Of a stretch of 64,000 nucleotides of DNA, positions 41,732 through 51,312 are shown in pieces. The stretch comes from Halorussus salilacus (GTDB lineage: Archaea > Halobacteriota > Halobacteria > Halobacteriales > Haladaptataceae): the NCBI RefSeq assembly GCF_024138125.1, contig NZ_CP099993.1:1984001-2048000 (forward strand). The letters run 5' to 3'. The first letter of the stretch is position 1; each line of letters starts with the position of its first letter. Both the position numbers and the translations under genes were made by a program. The notes beneath the pieces are model-generated. The model was given only the letters and a program-made list of their open reading frames with translations. It was not told the DNA's origin and did no database searches.

Positions 41732-43429
41732 ATGATACACAGCGAGGGACCGCTTCTCGTCGTCGACGTCGGCGAGCGCGAGACCCACACCGAGGACATC
41801 GACGACGTGCTCGAATCGTTCGTCGGCGGCCGGGGCGTCGGGACGAAACTGGCCCACGACCGGGTCCCGTTCGACGCCGACCCGCTCGGGCCGGACAACC
41901 GCCTGTTTTTCACCACGGGGCCGATGCAGGTCTCGACCATGAGCTTCACGGGTCGGATGAACGCCACGGGCGTCTCGCCGCTGACCGAGGGGCTCCTGTC
42001 GTCGAACGCGGGCGGGTTCATGTCCCGGCACTTCGCCGACACCGGCTACGGCGCGGTCGAGATTGCGGGCGAGAGCGGCGACCTCCTCGCGGTCCACGTC
42101 ACCGACGACGGCGTCGAGTTCGAGGAGGTCCCGGACCTCGACGGCGCGACCGTTCCCGAGACCTGCGAGTACGTCGAGGAGAGCCGAGGTCTCGACGCCG
42201 AGCACGTCGCCTGCATCGGTCCGGCGGGCGAGAACGAGGTCCGGTTCGCCTCCGTCATGACCACCGAGGAACGGGCGTTCGGCCGCGGGGGACTGGGCGC
42301 GGTGCTGGGCGCGAAGAAGGTCAAGGCGGTCACGTTCGAGGGCGACTCCCGGCCCGAGGTCGACATCGACCCGATCCAGACGGACGTCCACCGCGAGGCC
42401 GCGACCGCCGACCACGTCATGAAAGAGCAGGGGACGGTCGCGGTGATGGACCTCGCCAACGAGATGGACGGCCTGCCCTCCTACTACTTCTCCGAGCAGT
42501 CGTTCGAGGGCGCGGAGGGCATCAACGGCTCGGCGGTCGCCGAGAAGAAGTACAAGAAGGGGACCTGCTCGGCGTGCGCGTTCGCGTGCAAGCTCCCGAC
42601 GCGCGACGAGGAAGCTGGCGTCGAGACCGAGGGGCCGGAGTTCGAGACCGCGATGGCGTTCGGGTCGAACTCCGGCATCGACGACATCGTGGACGTGATG
42701 AAGTCCAACGAGCGCTGTGACCGCTACGGCATGGACACCATCTCGGCGGGCAACACGGTCGCGGCCTACCTCGCCAGCGAGGACGCCTTCGGCGACGAGG
42801 AACTCATCCTCGACCTCCTCGATAAAATCGCCCACCGCGAGGGCGTCGGCGACCTGCTCGCGGAGGGCATCGACCGGGTTCACGACGAATTGGGCGTCGA
42901 GAACTGGACGGTCAAGGGCATGGACTTCGCGGCCCACGAGGGCCGAATCCTCCACGGACAGGGCCTCTCCTACGCGGTCGCCAACCGCGGGGCCGACCAC
43001 ATGTACGCGACCTTCTACTCGGTGGAGTACCCGCTGGTCGGGAAAGACGAGGCGATGGAGCCTAGGGGACTGGAAGGCAAGCCCGAGCGACTGGTCGAGC
43101 GCGAGAACCTGATGGCGCTCAACGACTGCGGGGTCGTCTGCAAGTTCTCCCGGGACTTCATGAGCCCCGAACGCTACGAGGCCCTGCTCGACGCCGACTT
43201 CGAGGACCTGCTCGCGGTCGGCGAGCGCACCGTCGAACTCGAACGCCACTTCAACAACCGCCGAGGTATCGACCGCGGGGCTGACCGCCTGCCCTACGAC
43301 CTGCCGGGCTTCGAGGACGCGCTCTCGGAGTACTACGCGGTCCGGGGCTGGAACGACGACGGCACGGTGCCCGACGAGAAGGTGTCGGGCGGATTCGGAG
43401 ACCAGGGTGCGGCGAGCGCGGACGACTGA
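41732..43429 (+). CDS. Aldehyde ferredoxin oxidoreductase family protein
   Basis: 565 residues from ATG 41732 (MIHSEGPLLVVDVG). The N-terminal domain has the pterin-binding GRGVGTKL, FTGRMNATGVSPLTEGLLSSNAGG and FGRGGLGAVLGAKKVKAV. The Fe-S ligands are CSACAFAC near 280-287 and a late Cys in LNDCGVVCKF near 470. These tungsten/molybdenum pterin enzymes oxidise aldehydes to acids with ferredoxin; the specific substrate is unknown. Haloarchaea usually carry several. Upstream, GGTGGGGTCTCGC is repeated at 41639 and 41661. Confidence 0.93.
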   Translation: MIHSEGPLLVVDVGERETHTEDIDDVLESFVGGRGVGTKLAHDRVPFDADPLGPDNRLFFTTGPMQVSTMSFTGRMNATGVSPLTEGLLSSNAGGFMSRHFADTGYGAVEIAGESGDLLAVHVTDDGVEFEEVPDLDGATVPETCEYVEESRGLDAEHVACIGPAGENEVRFASVMTTEERAFGRGGLGAVLGAKKVKAVTFEGDSRPEVDIDPIQTDVHREAATADHVMKEQGTVAVMDLANEMDGLPSYYFSEQSFEGAEGINGSAVAEKKYKKGTCSACAFACKLPTRDEEAGVETEGPEFETAMAFGSNSGIDDIVDVMKSNERCDRYGMDTISAGNTVAAYLASEDAFGDEELILDLLDKIAHREGVGDLLAEGIDRVHDELGVENWTVKGMDFAAHEGRILHGQGLSYAVANRGADHMYATFYSVEYPLVGKDEAMEPRGLEGKPERLVERENLMALNDCGVVCKFSRDFMSPERYEALLDADFEDLLAVGERTVELERHFNNRRGIDRGADRLPYDLPGFEDALSEYYAVRGWNDDGTVPDEKVSGGFGDQGAASADD

Positions 43430-43446
43430 CTTCCGGTCTCAGCGCT

Positions 43447-43572
43447 TCACCAATTGGTGACGCCTAGTATCGCGTCGCAGTCCGGACAGACGAGTACGCC
43501 CGACCGCTCGTCGAACCCGACGCGTGTATCCCGAAAATCGCAGTAGGGACACCGCATTTCTTTCGATGCCAT
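43447..43572 (-). CDS. 41-residue zinc-ribbon microprotein
   Basis: ATG 43572 to TGA 43447: MASKEMRCPYCDFRDTRV, then GFDERSGVLVCPDCDAIL and GVTNW. Two CP-x-C knuckles 17 residues apart make a complete small zinc ribbon. Haloarchaea have many such microproteins, some of which affect stress or biofilm traits. It lies 58 bp downstream of thrS on the same strand and could be cotranscribed. It is too short for ordinary gene callers; the intact knuckles and frame support it. Confidence 0.7.
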   Translation of the reverse strand: MASKEMRCPYCDFRDTRVGFDERSGVLVCPDCDAILGVTNW

Positions 43573-43630
43573 ATCTCAGGCTCGTCGCCCGGACATGATG
43601 AACGTTGCCAAAAAGGCGGAACACCCGGCG

Positions 43631-45574
43631 CTATTCCAAGAAGGTCGGCTCGACCGCCTTCTCCGCGACCTCCCCGCCGAGGTGGTCGCGGAACGCCTCG
43701 ATGGCCACGTCCTTCTCCTCGCGCTCCTCGCGGTCGCGGACCGAGACGGTTCCGGCCTCCTCCTCGTTGTCGCCGACGACGAGCATGTAGGGGACGTTGT
43801 CGTCGTGGGCCTGCTGAATCTTCTTGCCGACCGTCCACGACCGGTCCTCGATTTCGACCCGGAAGTCGCCCAGATAGCGGTTCTGGAGCTGTTTGGCGTA
43901 GCCGAGGTTGTCGTCGCTCACGGGGAGGATGCGGACCTGCTCGGGCGCGAGCCACGTCGGGAAGTTGCCATTGAAGTGCTCTATCATCACGCCCATGAAG
44001 CGCTCGAACGACCCCAGCAGGGCGCGGTGGACCATCACCGGGCGGTGGTCCTCGTTGTCCTCGCCGGTGTAGGTCAGGTCGAGGCGCTCGGGGATGTTGA
44101 AGTCGAGCTGGACCGTGCCGATGGTCCACTCGCGGCCGATGGCGTCGACGGCGTTGATGCCGACCTTCGGGCCGTAGAAGGCGGCTTCGCCCTCCTCGAT
44201 TTCGTAGTCGAGGCCCTCCGAGGAGAGCGCGTCCTTGAGGGCTTCGGTCGCCTCGGTCCATATCTCGTCGCTACCGACAGCGTCGTCGCCCTTCGTCTCC
44301 AGCTTGTACTTGACTTCGAGGTCGAAGTGACCGTAGATGTCGTCGATGGCGTCGAGGACGCTCACGATCTCGTCGCGAATCTGGTCGCGGCGGATGAACG
44401 CGTGACCGTCGTCCTGGGTGAACCCGCGGACCCGGAGCATGCCCGAGAGTTCGCCCGACTGCTCGTTGCGGTAGCAGGTCCCGAACTCCGAGAACCGGAC
44501 CGGGAGGTCCCGATACGACCGGCTCTGTCGGTCGAAGATGTGGGCGTGGTTCGCGCAGTTCATCGGCTTCAGGCCGTACTCGGTGTCGTCCTGTTCCCAC
44601 GCGAACATCTCGCCCGCCTCCTTGAAGGTGTCGTAGTGGCCGGTGGGCTTCCAGAGTTCGGCCTTGTTGAGTTCGGGCGTCCACACCTCGTCGTAGCCCA
44701 ACTCGTCGTTCTTCGACCGGATGTAGTCCTCCAGCTCGCGCCGGATGGCCATCCCGTCGGGGTGAAAGTGGACGCACCCCGGCGAGTGGTCGGGGACCGA
44801 GAACAGGTCCATCTCTCGGCCGATCTTGCGGTGGTCGCGCTCCTCGGCCTCCCGTCGGCGTTCGAGGAACTCCTCCAGTTCGGCCTCGGACTCGAACGCG
44901 GTGCCGTACACCCGGGTCAGCATCTCGTTTTCCTCCTCGCCGCGCCAGTAGGCCCCCGAGATGGAGAGGAGGGCGAACCCGCCGATTTCGCCGGTCGACT
45001 CGACGTGGGGACCCCGACAGAGGTCCTCGAACTCGCCCTGCCGGTAGAACGAGACCGACTCGGCGTCGGCGGCTTCCTCGTCGAGGATCTCGCGCTTGAA
45101 GGAGTTGTCCTCGTACACCTCGAACGCCTCCTCGCGCGAGCGCTCGAACCGCTCGATGTCGAGGTCCTCCTCGATGACGTCGTAGGCTTCGGCCTCTATC
45201 TCTTCGAGGTCCTCCTCGTCGAGGTCGACGCCGTAAACGTCGTAGTAGAACCCGTCGTCAGTCCACGGACCGATGGTCAGCCGGGCGTCGGGGTAGAGCC
45301 GCTGGAGGGCCTGAGCGAAGACGTGGGCCGCCGAGTGGCGAAGCACGTCGCGGTACTCGTCGCTCGACGGGGTGACGATCTCTATCTCGACGTCGCCGTC
45401 GAGCGGCGTCGCCTTGTCCACGAGGTCGCCGTCGACGACGCCCGCGACCGTGTCCCGGCCGAGGCCGGGACCGATCTCGTAGGCGACGTCCTCGACGGTC
45501 GAACCCGCCGGTACGTCGAGCTCTGACCCGTCGGGAAGCGTTACGACTATCTCACCGTCTGCGGTTTCGGACAT
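43631..45574 (-). CDS. thrS: Threonine--tRNA ligase, bacterial type
   Basis: 647 residues. Domains in order: TGS (about 1-65), N2 editing domain with [11 protein letters not shown] near 80 (Zn-like HxxxH) and CRGPHV near 185, class II catalytic core with motif 2 [29 protein letters not shown] near 372-400 and [19 protein letters not shown] motif 3, and a C-terminal anticodon domain. This is the full-length bacterial/haloarchaeal ThrRS with the bacterial N2 editing module, not the archaeal type with a DTD-like domain. It charges tRNA-Thr and clears Ser-tRNA-Thr. Fourth synthetase in the window. Confidence 0.96.
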   Translation of the reverse strand: MSETADGEIVVTLPDGSELDVPAGSTVEDVAYEIGPGLGRDTVAGVVDGDLVDKATPLDGDVEIEIVTPSSDEYRDVLRHSAAHVFAQALQRLYPDARLTIGPWTDDGFYYDVYGVDLDEEDLEEIEAEAYDVIEEDLDIERFERSREEAFEVYEDNSFKREILDEEAADAESVSFYRQGEFEDLCRGPHVESTGEIGGFALLSISGAYWRGEEENEMLTRVYGTAFESEAELEEFLERRREAEERDHRKIGREMDLFSVPDHSPGCVHFHPDGMAIRRELEDYIRSKNDELGYDEVWTPELNKAELWKPTGHYDTFKEAGEMFAWEQDDTEYGLKPMNCANHAHIFDRQSRSYRDLPVRFSEFGTCYRNEQSGELSGMLRVRGFTQDDGHAFIRRDQIRDEIVSVLDAIDDIYGHFDLEVKYKLETKGDDAVGSDEIWTEATEALKDALSSEGLDYEIEEGEAAFYGPKVGINAVDAIGREWTIGTVQLDFNIPERLDLTYTGEDNEDHRPVMVHRALLGSFERFMGVMIEHFNGNFPTWLAPEQVRILPVSDDNLGYAKQLQNRYLGDFRVEIEDRSWTVGKKIQQAHDDNVPYMLVVGDNEEEAGTVSVRDREEREEKDVAIEAFRDHLGGEVAEKAVEPTFLE

Positions 45575-45620
45575 GATGAAACACCTCTGAGAGTGCGCTG
45601 TCGGGGTGACCGAGCGACGA

Positions 45621-45675
45621 CAGTAGGTGGATAAATAGCGGGCTCACGCCCGGCCTGTAAAGTGGTCACCTACTG
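45621..45675 (-). promoter_or_regulatory. thrS promoter with a TATA box inside an inverted repeat
   Basis: CAGTAGGTG (45621-45629) and CACCTACTG (45667-45675) flank a minus-strand TATTTAT (45631-45637), which sits about 60 nt before the thrS ATG. A TGTAAAG at 45656-45662 equals the half-site of the operators 240 bp away at 45887-45920. A role in control is inferred. Confidence 0.4.
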
Positions 45676-45790
45676 CCATAGTCATCGACTGGTAGCCGAC
45701 CCAGGTATTTAGGCGTACCGATGCGGGCGACGCGAGGGAAATCCGGCGATGCGGGACGAGTCGGTCGGGAGGGCCGAATCGAACCTCGCC

Positions 45791-45828
45791 CCGAATCGGG
45801 GGTCGCTCGCGAGCGACCCCCGATTCGG
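45791..45828. repeat. 38-bp perfect palindrome
   Basis: Gapless 19-bp arms, left arm CCGAATCGGGGGTCGCTCG. It lies midway in the 370-bp divergent gap between thrS and the DUF2178 gene. Confidence 0.85.
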
Positions 45829-45873
45829 CGTCCGGCGGAGACCCGGGCCTCGACCCTTCCCCGCTCCCGTAGA

Positions 45874-45920
45874 TTTATAATCAAGTGTAAAGTAGACTTT
45901 ACTGTAAAGGACGCTTTACA
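45874..45920 (+). promoter_or_regulatory. Promoter with double-palindrome operator for the DUF2178/XRE pair
   Basis: TATA TTTATAA at 45874-45880 is followed by GTAAAG-TAGA-CTTTAC (45887-45902) and TGTAAAG-GACG-CTTTACA (45903-45920). The two sites have the same half-site and 4-bp spacer and are centred 17 bp apart. They cover the expected transcription start, a classical repressor layout. The XRE protein at 46340 is the likely ligand. Confidence 0.7.
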
Positions 45921-45944
45921 GATGGTGTCCTCGACGTGATACCC

Positions 45945-46343
45945 ATGACGGCAACCGAAACACGCGGTCGAATCACGTACAGGCGGGCCTACGCTGGCCT
46001 GTGGATACTCGCTGGCGTCCTGTTCGGGACCCTCATCGGGTTCGGGTACGAACTCTGGGCGGTCGCGGCGTTCTTCGCGCTCGCTGGCGCGACTCTCGTC
46101 CTCGAACGCAGCCACACCGGGACGCTGTTCGACGAGCGCGACGAGACCATCCACCGAATCGCCAGCGCGAAGACCATCGGCTTCTACGGCGTCCTCTCGG
46201 CGGTCGTCTTCCCCGCGCTGGTCGCGCTCGACGCGCTCGGAATGTACGAGTGGGGACCGATGGCGGCCGGAGTCGCGTGGGCGGTCGCGGTGCTGTACGT
46301 CACCTACGCCGCGATGACAGTCGTCGCGGGCCGCAAGCGATGA
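45945..46343 (+). CDS. DUF2178-type membrane protein
   Basis: 132 residues from ATG 45945. Four hydrophobic segments (about 16-34, 37-53, 75-95 and 103-125); an FDERDETIHRIASAKTIGFYG motif between helices 2 and 3 is the DUF2178 hallmark. Function unknown. Its TGA overlaps the ATG of the following XRE gene (ATGA), so it is cotranscribed and translationally coupled with it. Similar membrane-protein plus XRE-repressor pairs exist in Firmicutes and archaea. Confidence 0.85.
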   Translation: MTATETRGRITYRRAYAGLWILAGVLFGTLIGFGYELWAVAAFFALAGATLVLERSHTGTLFDERDETIHRIASAKTIGFYGVLSAVVFPALVALDALGMYEWGPMAAGVAWAVAVLYVTYAAMTVVAGRKR

Positions 46344-46537
46344 AGACCCGCCTGCCGGAACTACGCGACGAACGCGGCCTGAGTCAGGCCGACCTCGCGG
46401 CCGACGTGGACGTGACCCGCCAGACCATAAACGCCATCGAGCGCGGGCGCTACGACCCGTCGCTCGAACTCGCGTTCAAGCTCGCCGACCGATTCGACTG
46501 CAGAATCGAGGACGTGTTCGACCCCGAATTCGAGTGA
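46340..46537 (+). CDS. XRE-family HTH repressor
   Basis: 65 residues, MKTRLPELRDERGLSQADLAADVDVTRQTINAIERGRYDPSLELAFKLADRF. It is a single Cro/XRE helix-turn-helix (helices 2-3 around SQADLAADVDVTRQTINAIE) with almost nothing else, of the YozG/YgzD size. It probably represses its own operon through the paired GTAAAG-N4-CTTTAC sites. The 4-bp overlap with the DUF2178 gene supports a functional link. Confidence 0.9.
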   Translation: MKTRLPELRDERGLSQADLAADVDVTRQTINAIERGRYDPSLELAFKLADRFDCRIEDVFDPEFE

Positions 46538-46618
46538 AGCGGGCGGGACGCTCGCTCCGCTCACGGTTCCACCGTTCGCAATTCCGCGGCGCGTAGCGCC
46601 GCGCTCCGCTCGCGGCGA

Positions 46619-47761
46619 TTACCGGCGCTCGAACGTGATGGCCGCACCTTGGCCGAAGCCGACGCAGAGCGTCGCGAGTCCCTTCTCGGCGTCGCGCTTC
46701 TGCATCTCGTGGACGAGCGTCACGGGCAGGCGCGCGCCCGACGCGCCGAGCGGGTGGCCGATGGCGATGGCCCCGCCGTTGACGTTGAACTTCTCGGGGT
46801 CGACGCCGAGCTCGTCTCGGGAGTAGACGCACTGACTGGCGAACGCCTCGTTGAGTTCCACGAGGTCGAACTCCTCTACGGACTCGCCGGTGCGTTCGAG
46901 CAGGCCCCGCGTGGCCGGAACTGGGCCGATGCCCATCACGGTCGGGTCGACGCCCGCGACGTTGTTGTCGCCGACGTAGGCCAACACGTCGAGGCCGTGG
47001 TCCTCGGCGAACGCCTCGCTGGTGACGAGCGTCGCGGCCGCGCCGTCCGAAATCTGGGAGGCGTTGCCGGGCGTCACGGTCCCGTCGCCCTTGAACACGC
47101 TCGGAAGCTGGGACAGCGCCTCCATGCTGGTGTCCCGGCGGATGCCCTCGTCCTCCTCGACGAGTCCCTCGTCGGTCTCGATGGGGACGAGTTCGTCGTC
47201 GAACCGACCCGAGTCGGTGGCCTCGGCGGCCCGGCGCTGGCTTTCGAGCGCGTACTCGTCCTGTTGCTCCCGAGTGATGCCGTACTCCTCGGCGACCTTC
47301 TCGGCGGTCATCCCCATCTGGAGTTCGCCGACGTTGTACAGCTCCGCGAGCCTCGGGTGGACGCTGCTGTAGCCCTGACTCATCGGAATCCGGCTCATGT
47401 TCTCGACGCCGCCCGCGATGATGGCCCGTCGCTGGCCCGCGCGGACGGCGTCGCTGGCGCTGATGATTGCCTGCATCGAGGAGGCACACCACCGATTGAT
47501 GGTCGCGGCGGGCACGCCCTCCCCGAGGTCCGAGAGCAGCGCGATGACCCGCGCGACGTTGTTGTCCTGCTCGTCGCGCTGCTGGGCGACGCCCCACATC
47601 AGGTCGTCTATCTCCTCGCCCGTCAGCCCCGTCTCGTCGAGGATGGTGTCGACGAGCGGGACCGAGAGGTCCTCGCTGCGCACGTCGGCGTACACGCCGT
47701 CTTCCTTGCCCTGCGGCGTCCGGACGGCCTTGGCGATGACTGGAGTGGTGTCGCTTCCCAT
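46619..47761 (-). CDS. Thiolase (acetyl-CoA C-acyltransferase)
   Basis: 380 residues. Catalytic residues: nucleophilic Cys in [12 protein letters not shown] near 86-97, the [16 protein letters not shown] His near 336 and the CVGFGQGAA Cys near 367. It catalyses condensation or cleavage of acyl-CoA and acetyl-CoA in beta-oxidation or polyhydroxyalkanoate/mevalonate supply; direction and chain length are unclear. Beginning [19 protein letters not shown]. It is not in an operon here, though an acyl-CoA ligase is 7 kb away. Confidence 0.93.
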   Translation of the reverse strand: MGSDTTPVIAKAVRTPQGKEDGVYADVRSEDLSVPLVDTILDETGLTGEEIDDLMWGVAQQRDEQDNNVARVIALLSDLGEGVPAATINRWCASSMQAIISASDAVRAGQRRAIIAGGVENMSRIPMSQGYSSVHPRLAELYNVGELQMGMTAEKVAEEYGITREQQDEYALESQRRAAEATDSGRFDDELVPIETDEGLVEEDEGIRRDTSMEALSQLPSVFKGDGTVTPGNASQISDGAAATLVTSEAFAEDHGLDVLAYVGDNNVAGVDPTVMGIGPVPATRGLLERTGESVEEFDLVELNEAFASQCVYSRDELGVDPEKFNVNGGAIAIGHPLGASGARLPVTLVHEMQKRDAEKGLATLCVGFGQGAAITFERR

Positions 47762-47833
47762 ACCACTCCTTCGGGTCTCGACGGTCTTAAAGGACCGTAG
47801 AACTCCGCCCGCGTCGAGACGAGTTTCCGAGGG

Positions 47834-47863
47834 CGTGCGACGCCGACGCGTCGGCGTCGCACG
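47834..47863. repeat. 30-bp perfect palindrome
   Basis: Gapless 15-bp arms, left arm CGTGCGACGCCGACG. It lies in the divergent gap between the thiolase and Agl23-like genes. Confidence 0.85.
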
Positions 47864-47991
47864 TCGGGTCAGTCGACCCTCCGAACGCGTCGGTCCAGAA
47901 ACTATTTGTCCGGACCGCGGGCAATAGCGTGTAATGAGTCCCCTCTCTCGCGTCGTACACAGATCGACTCCCGCCCGTCGCCCGGTAAGCC

Positions 47992-49755
47992 ATGGCTTCG
48001 GAAACTGAGTCCCCCGTCTCGACCCGGAAGGCCCGCGAGACCCTGACCGGCTACGCCTCCCGGGCCGAGTTGGCCGTCGTCGGCGTCACCCTGTTCGCGC
48101 TGGCGGTCCGCTTCGTCGGCCTCGGCACTCGAATCGCGCATCAGGACGAGGCTCGGGTCGCCTACTGGGCGGCACGATACCTCGAGACCGGCGTCTACGA
48201 GTACCGACCCATCGTCCACGGGCCGTTCCCCCAGATCGTGAACGGCAACCTCTTCGGCGTGCTCGGGCCGTCGGACTTCACGATGCGGCTGGTCGTTGCG
48301 GTCCTGAGCGGCCTGTTCCCGCTGGTGGCGCTCCTCCTGCGCGACCGCCTGCGCGGCTCGGAGATGGTGGCGCTCGCGCTCCTGCTCGCGGTCAACCCCG
48401 TCGTGCTCTACTACTCGCGGTTCTACCGCAACGACGTGTTGCTCGCGGGGTTCATGCTCACGGCGTTCGCCTTCTACGTCCGGGCCTACGACACCCGGAA
48501 GGCCCGCCACCTCTATCTGGGCACCGCCGCGTTCGCGCTGGCGTTCACCACCAAGGAGAACGCGCTGGTCTACCCGGTCTGCTGGGCGGGCGCGGCGGTC
48601 CTGCTGTGGGACCACCGACTGCTCGTCGAGCGCGCGGGCGACCGGGGCGTCCTCGGACTGCTCCGAGAGGACATCGCGAACCGCCTCCGTGGTCTCGCTC
48701 ACTGGGTGCCACACCTCGCGCTCGCGGCCGTGGAGTTCCTCGCCATCGTGGTGTTCTTCTACGCGCCGCGGAACACCGACCGACTCGCCGACAACGACAC
48801 GCCCGGTCTCTACGAGGCGCTCGGGAATCCGCTCTTGCTCCCCGCGGTCGTCGAGGAGGCGCTCGTCGGGTCGTGGGACGCGTTCGCGGGCCAGTGGGGA
48901 AGCGGGAGCGAGGACTCCTACCTGACGATGTTCATGGACCTCGTGCCCGCGTACGTCGAGGGCGCGAGCGTCCTGCTGGTGCTCGCGCTCGCCGGGTTCG
49001 TCGTGGACCGCTACGCCGACTCCCGGCCCCGCGACGTGGTCGCGTTCGCGACCTACTGGGGGGCGTTCAGCATCCTCGGCTACCCGGTCATCGTCTCGAA
49101 CCCCTTCCCGTGGGAAGTGCTCCACGCCGTCGTCCCCCTCGTGGTTCCGGCGGCGGTCGGCCTCGCGCTGGTCGCTCGGCTCGGACTCGCGAGCGCGGTC
49201 GACGGCGACGCCGTCGCCGCGACCGCCGCCGCGCTCGTCCTGCTCGTCGTCGCCGCGCAGGTCGGTGCGACCGCGTACGCCACGTCCTTCGAGAGCCCCC
49301 AGAGCGACGACAGCGACCTCGTCCAGTACGCCCAGTCGTCGAGCGAGATGAAGCCCCTGCTCGGTGAGATGCAGACCGTCGTCGAGGCCAACGGCGGCAT
49401 CGACGTGCTGTACTACGGCGAAGACCTCGCGGGCGAGGAGTCGTCCCACGACGTACCGCCCGCTGGCTCGGGGTGGTTCGAGCGACTGCCGTTCGCGTGG
49501 TACATGGAGGCCTACGACGCCGAGACCGACAGCACCGACCGGGCCGACCTCCTCGGGAACATGGACGAGAAGCCGCCCATCGTCATCGCGCTCGGCGAGA
49601 CCGACACCTGCTCGGACCCCTACGACAGCGCCGCCGACATCGACCAGCACATGGACGGCTACGACCGCCACGAGGTCGACCGGTTCCTCCACGACAGCGG
49701 GTGTACCGTCAGTAGCGTCGTGGTCTACGTCGACGAGGACGCCCCGCGCGAGTGA
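47992..49755 (+). CDS. TIGR03663/Agl23-like polytopic membrane protein
   Basis: 587 residues. A PMT/dolichyl-phosphate-mannose transferase-like membrane core opens with VGVTLFALAVRFVGLGTRIAHQDEARVAYWAARYL, where the acidic pair in the first outer loop is typical of GT-C enzymes. About ten membrane segments follow, then a soluble C-terminal domain of about 160 residues with cysteines. TIGR03663 proteins associate with protein N-glycosylation (Agl23 is linked to flippase activity in haloarchaea). The start ATG 47992 is chosen from the hydrophilic N-terminus. Confidence 0.8.
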   Translation: MASETESPVSTRKARETLTGYASRAELAVVGVTLFALAVRFVGLGTRIAHQDEARVAYWAARYLETGVYEYRPIVHGPFPQIVNGNLFGVLGPSDFTMRLVVAVLSGLFPLVALLLRDRLRGSEMVALALLLAVNPVVLYYSRFYRNDVLLAGFMLTAFAFYVRAYDTRKARHLYLGTAAFALAFTTKENALVYPVCWAGAAVLLWDHRLLVERAGDRGVLGLLREDIANRLRGLAHWVPHLALAAVEFLAIVVFFYAPRNTDRLADNDTPGLYEALGNPLLLPAVVEEALVGSWDAFAGQWGSGSEDSYLTMFMDLVPAYVEGASVLLVLALAGFVVDRYADSRPRDVVAFATYWGAFSILGYPVIVSNPFPWEVLHAVVPLVVPAAVGLALVARLGLASAVDGDAVAATAAALVLLVVAAQVGATAYATSFESPQSDDSDLVQYAQSSSEMKPLLGEMQTVVEANGGIDVLYYGEDLAGEESSHDVPPAGSGWFERLPFAWYMEAYDAETDSTDRADLLGNMDEKPPIVIALGETDTCSDPYDSAADIDQHMDGYDRHEVDRFLHDSGCTVSSVVVYVDEDAPRE

Positions 49756-49791
49756 CGCACGTCGGCGTGCGCGAGTGACGCACGTCGACGT
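49746..49791 (+). repeat. 23-bp tandem duplication across the Agl23-like stop codon
   Basis: GCGCGAGTGACGCACGTCG occurs at 49746 and again 23 bp later at 49769, with a third partial version (CGCGAGAGTGA) near 49800. It duplicates the end of the ORF, including its TGA. Confidence 0.7.
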
Positions 49792-49825
49792 AAACGCCCC
49801 GCGAGAGTGACCCGGCGGTCGCTGG

Positions 49826-49861
49826 CGACGACCGGGCCGCAGGCCCGCGGCCCGGTCGTCG
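49826..49861. repeat. Hairpin with 15-bp stem
   Basis: CGACGACCGGGCCGC (49826-49840) and GCGGCCCGGTCGTCG (49847-49861) around a 6-nt loop, between the Agl23-like and AAA genes on the plus strand. It may act as terminator for the former. Confidence 0.7.
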
Positions 49862-49929
49862 GCTCTCGAACGACCTCGCCGTCCCGCCTTCGACGCGCTT
49901 AAGCACCTCCCACGCCAATTCTCGTGAGA

Positions 49930-51312
49930 ATGAGCGACGCGGCCCTGGAAGTCGTCGAATTCCTGCTCACCGCGAGGGTCTACAACGACGACCGCGAGCT
50001 GGACGAAAACGACCTTCCCCCACGCTATCGACAGGTGTTCTGGCCCGACGCCACGGCCGACCGCGACCGGCCGGGCAGCGACGACGGCCCGCCGGTCGGC
50101 ATCGAGCGCCCCCTCACGCCCACCATCGAGACCGCCCGCCGGGCGACCGGGGTCGAGAACCCCTGGAGCGCCATCTCGGGGCTGATGTTCACCGACCGCG
50201 ACGAGTTCACCGGGAAGCTCGAACTCACCCAGCCCGACATGGCCGAGGAGTGGTTTCTCAAGCGCGGCGACGAGCGCGTGCTCCACAACCCGGTGCTGGC
50301 CCGCGCCTTCGAGGGCGAGGTCGACGGGGCCGACTACGAGGCGGCCCGCGATGCCAACCGGCCGGTCCAGGCCGACCGGGCGTGGATAGACGGCCTGCTC
50401 GCCGAGTACTTCGCCGACGAGGACGAAGAGGAGATGCTCGACCTCGTGGACATCCGCGCGCCCGAGGAGATAGAGACCACCCTCGACGACCTCGTGCTGA
50501 CCGCCGACCAGGAGTCAGAGATACAGAAGATAGTCAAGGCCATCGAGCACCGCGACTACCTCGCCCAGATCGGCCTCCGGGAGATCGGCAAGCTCCTGTT
50601 CGTCGGCCCGCCGGGGACGGGCAAGACCTCGACCGCGCGGGCGCTGGCCTACGATCTGGACCTCCCGTTCGTGGAGGTCAAGCTCTCGATGATCACCAGC
50701 CAGTACCTCGGCGAGACCGCAAAGAACGTCGAGAAGGTGTTCGAGGTCGCCAAGCGCCTGTCGCCGTGCATCCTCTTCATGGACGAGTTCGACTTCGTCG
50801 CCAAGACCCGCGCGAGCGACGAGCACGCCGCCATCAAGCGCGCCGTCAACACCCTGCTGAAGTCCATCGACAACATCAGCCTGATTCAGGACGACGTCCT
50901 GCTCATCGGCGCGACCAACCACCCCGACCAGCTCGACGCCGCGGCGTGGCGGCGCTTCGACGAGATCGTCAACTTTCCCAAGCCCGACCGCGGGATGCGC
51001 TCGGACATCCTCCGGCTCATCACCCGGCCGATGGACATCTCGGACTTCGACCCCGACGAACTCGCCGAGGCGACCGAGGGGCTGACCGGGAGCGACCTCC
51101 GGATGGTGCTCCGGGAAGCGGTGCTGGACGCCTTGACCGAGGGCAGGACCGAACTCACGCAGGACGACTTCCTCGACGCCATCGAGGACTTCGAGGAGCG
51201 CGACCACCTCAAAGACATGGACATGATAGAGGGCGACCACGACGCGCTCGTCGCGGGCGGCGACATCTCCGGCGGCGCGAGCGCCGACGGCGGCCACTCT
51301 CACGACCACTGA
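49930..51312 (+). CDS. AAA+ ATPase, FtsH/Cdc48-like single domain
   Basis: 460 residues from ATG 49930 (MSDAALEVVEFLLTARVYND). The N-terminal 190 residues are unlike known adaptor domains. AAA core: GPPGTGKTSTARAL (Walker A, about 226-239), CILFMDEFDFVAK (Walker B, about 279-291), GATNHPDQLDAAAWRRFDEIVNF (sensor and arginine finger, about 323-345) and sensor 2 LTGSDLRMVLREAV. There is no protease domain, and it ends His/Gly-rich (GGHSHDH). It is conserved in haloarchaea; the substrate is unknown. It probably works as a hexameric unfoldase. Confidence 0.88.
   Translation: MSDAALEVVEFLLTARVYNDDRELDENDLPPRYRQVFWPDATADRDRPGSDDGPPVGIERPLTPTIETARRATGVENPWSAISGLMFTDRDEFTGKLELTQPDMAEEWFLKRGDERVLHNPVLARAFEGEVDGADYEAARDANRPVQADRAWIDGLLAEYFADEDEEEMLDLVDIRAPEEIETTLDDLVLTADQESEIQKIVKAIEHRDYLAQIGLREIGKLLFVGPPGTGKTSTARALAYDLDLPFVEVKLSMITSQYLGETAKNVEKVFEVAKRLSPCILFMDEFDFVAKTRASDEHAAIKRAVNTLLKSIDNISLIQDDVLLIGATNHPDQLDAAAWRRFDEIVNFPKPDRGMRSDILRLITRPMDISDFDPDELAEATEGLTGSDLRMVLREAVLDALTEGRTELTQDDFLDAIEDFEERDHLKDMDMIEGDHDALVAGGDISGGASADGGHSHDH

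Noticed and set aside
45575-45680. T-box-like or attenuator leader for thrS
   Set aside because: The TATA box lies within the inverted repeat, so most of the repeat would not be in the mRNA; no T-box sequence seen.
47902-50286. Long minus-strand frame opposite the Agl23-like gene
   Set aside because: It is the antisense of a well-supported membrane protein and has the composition of a shadow frame.
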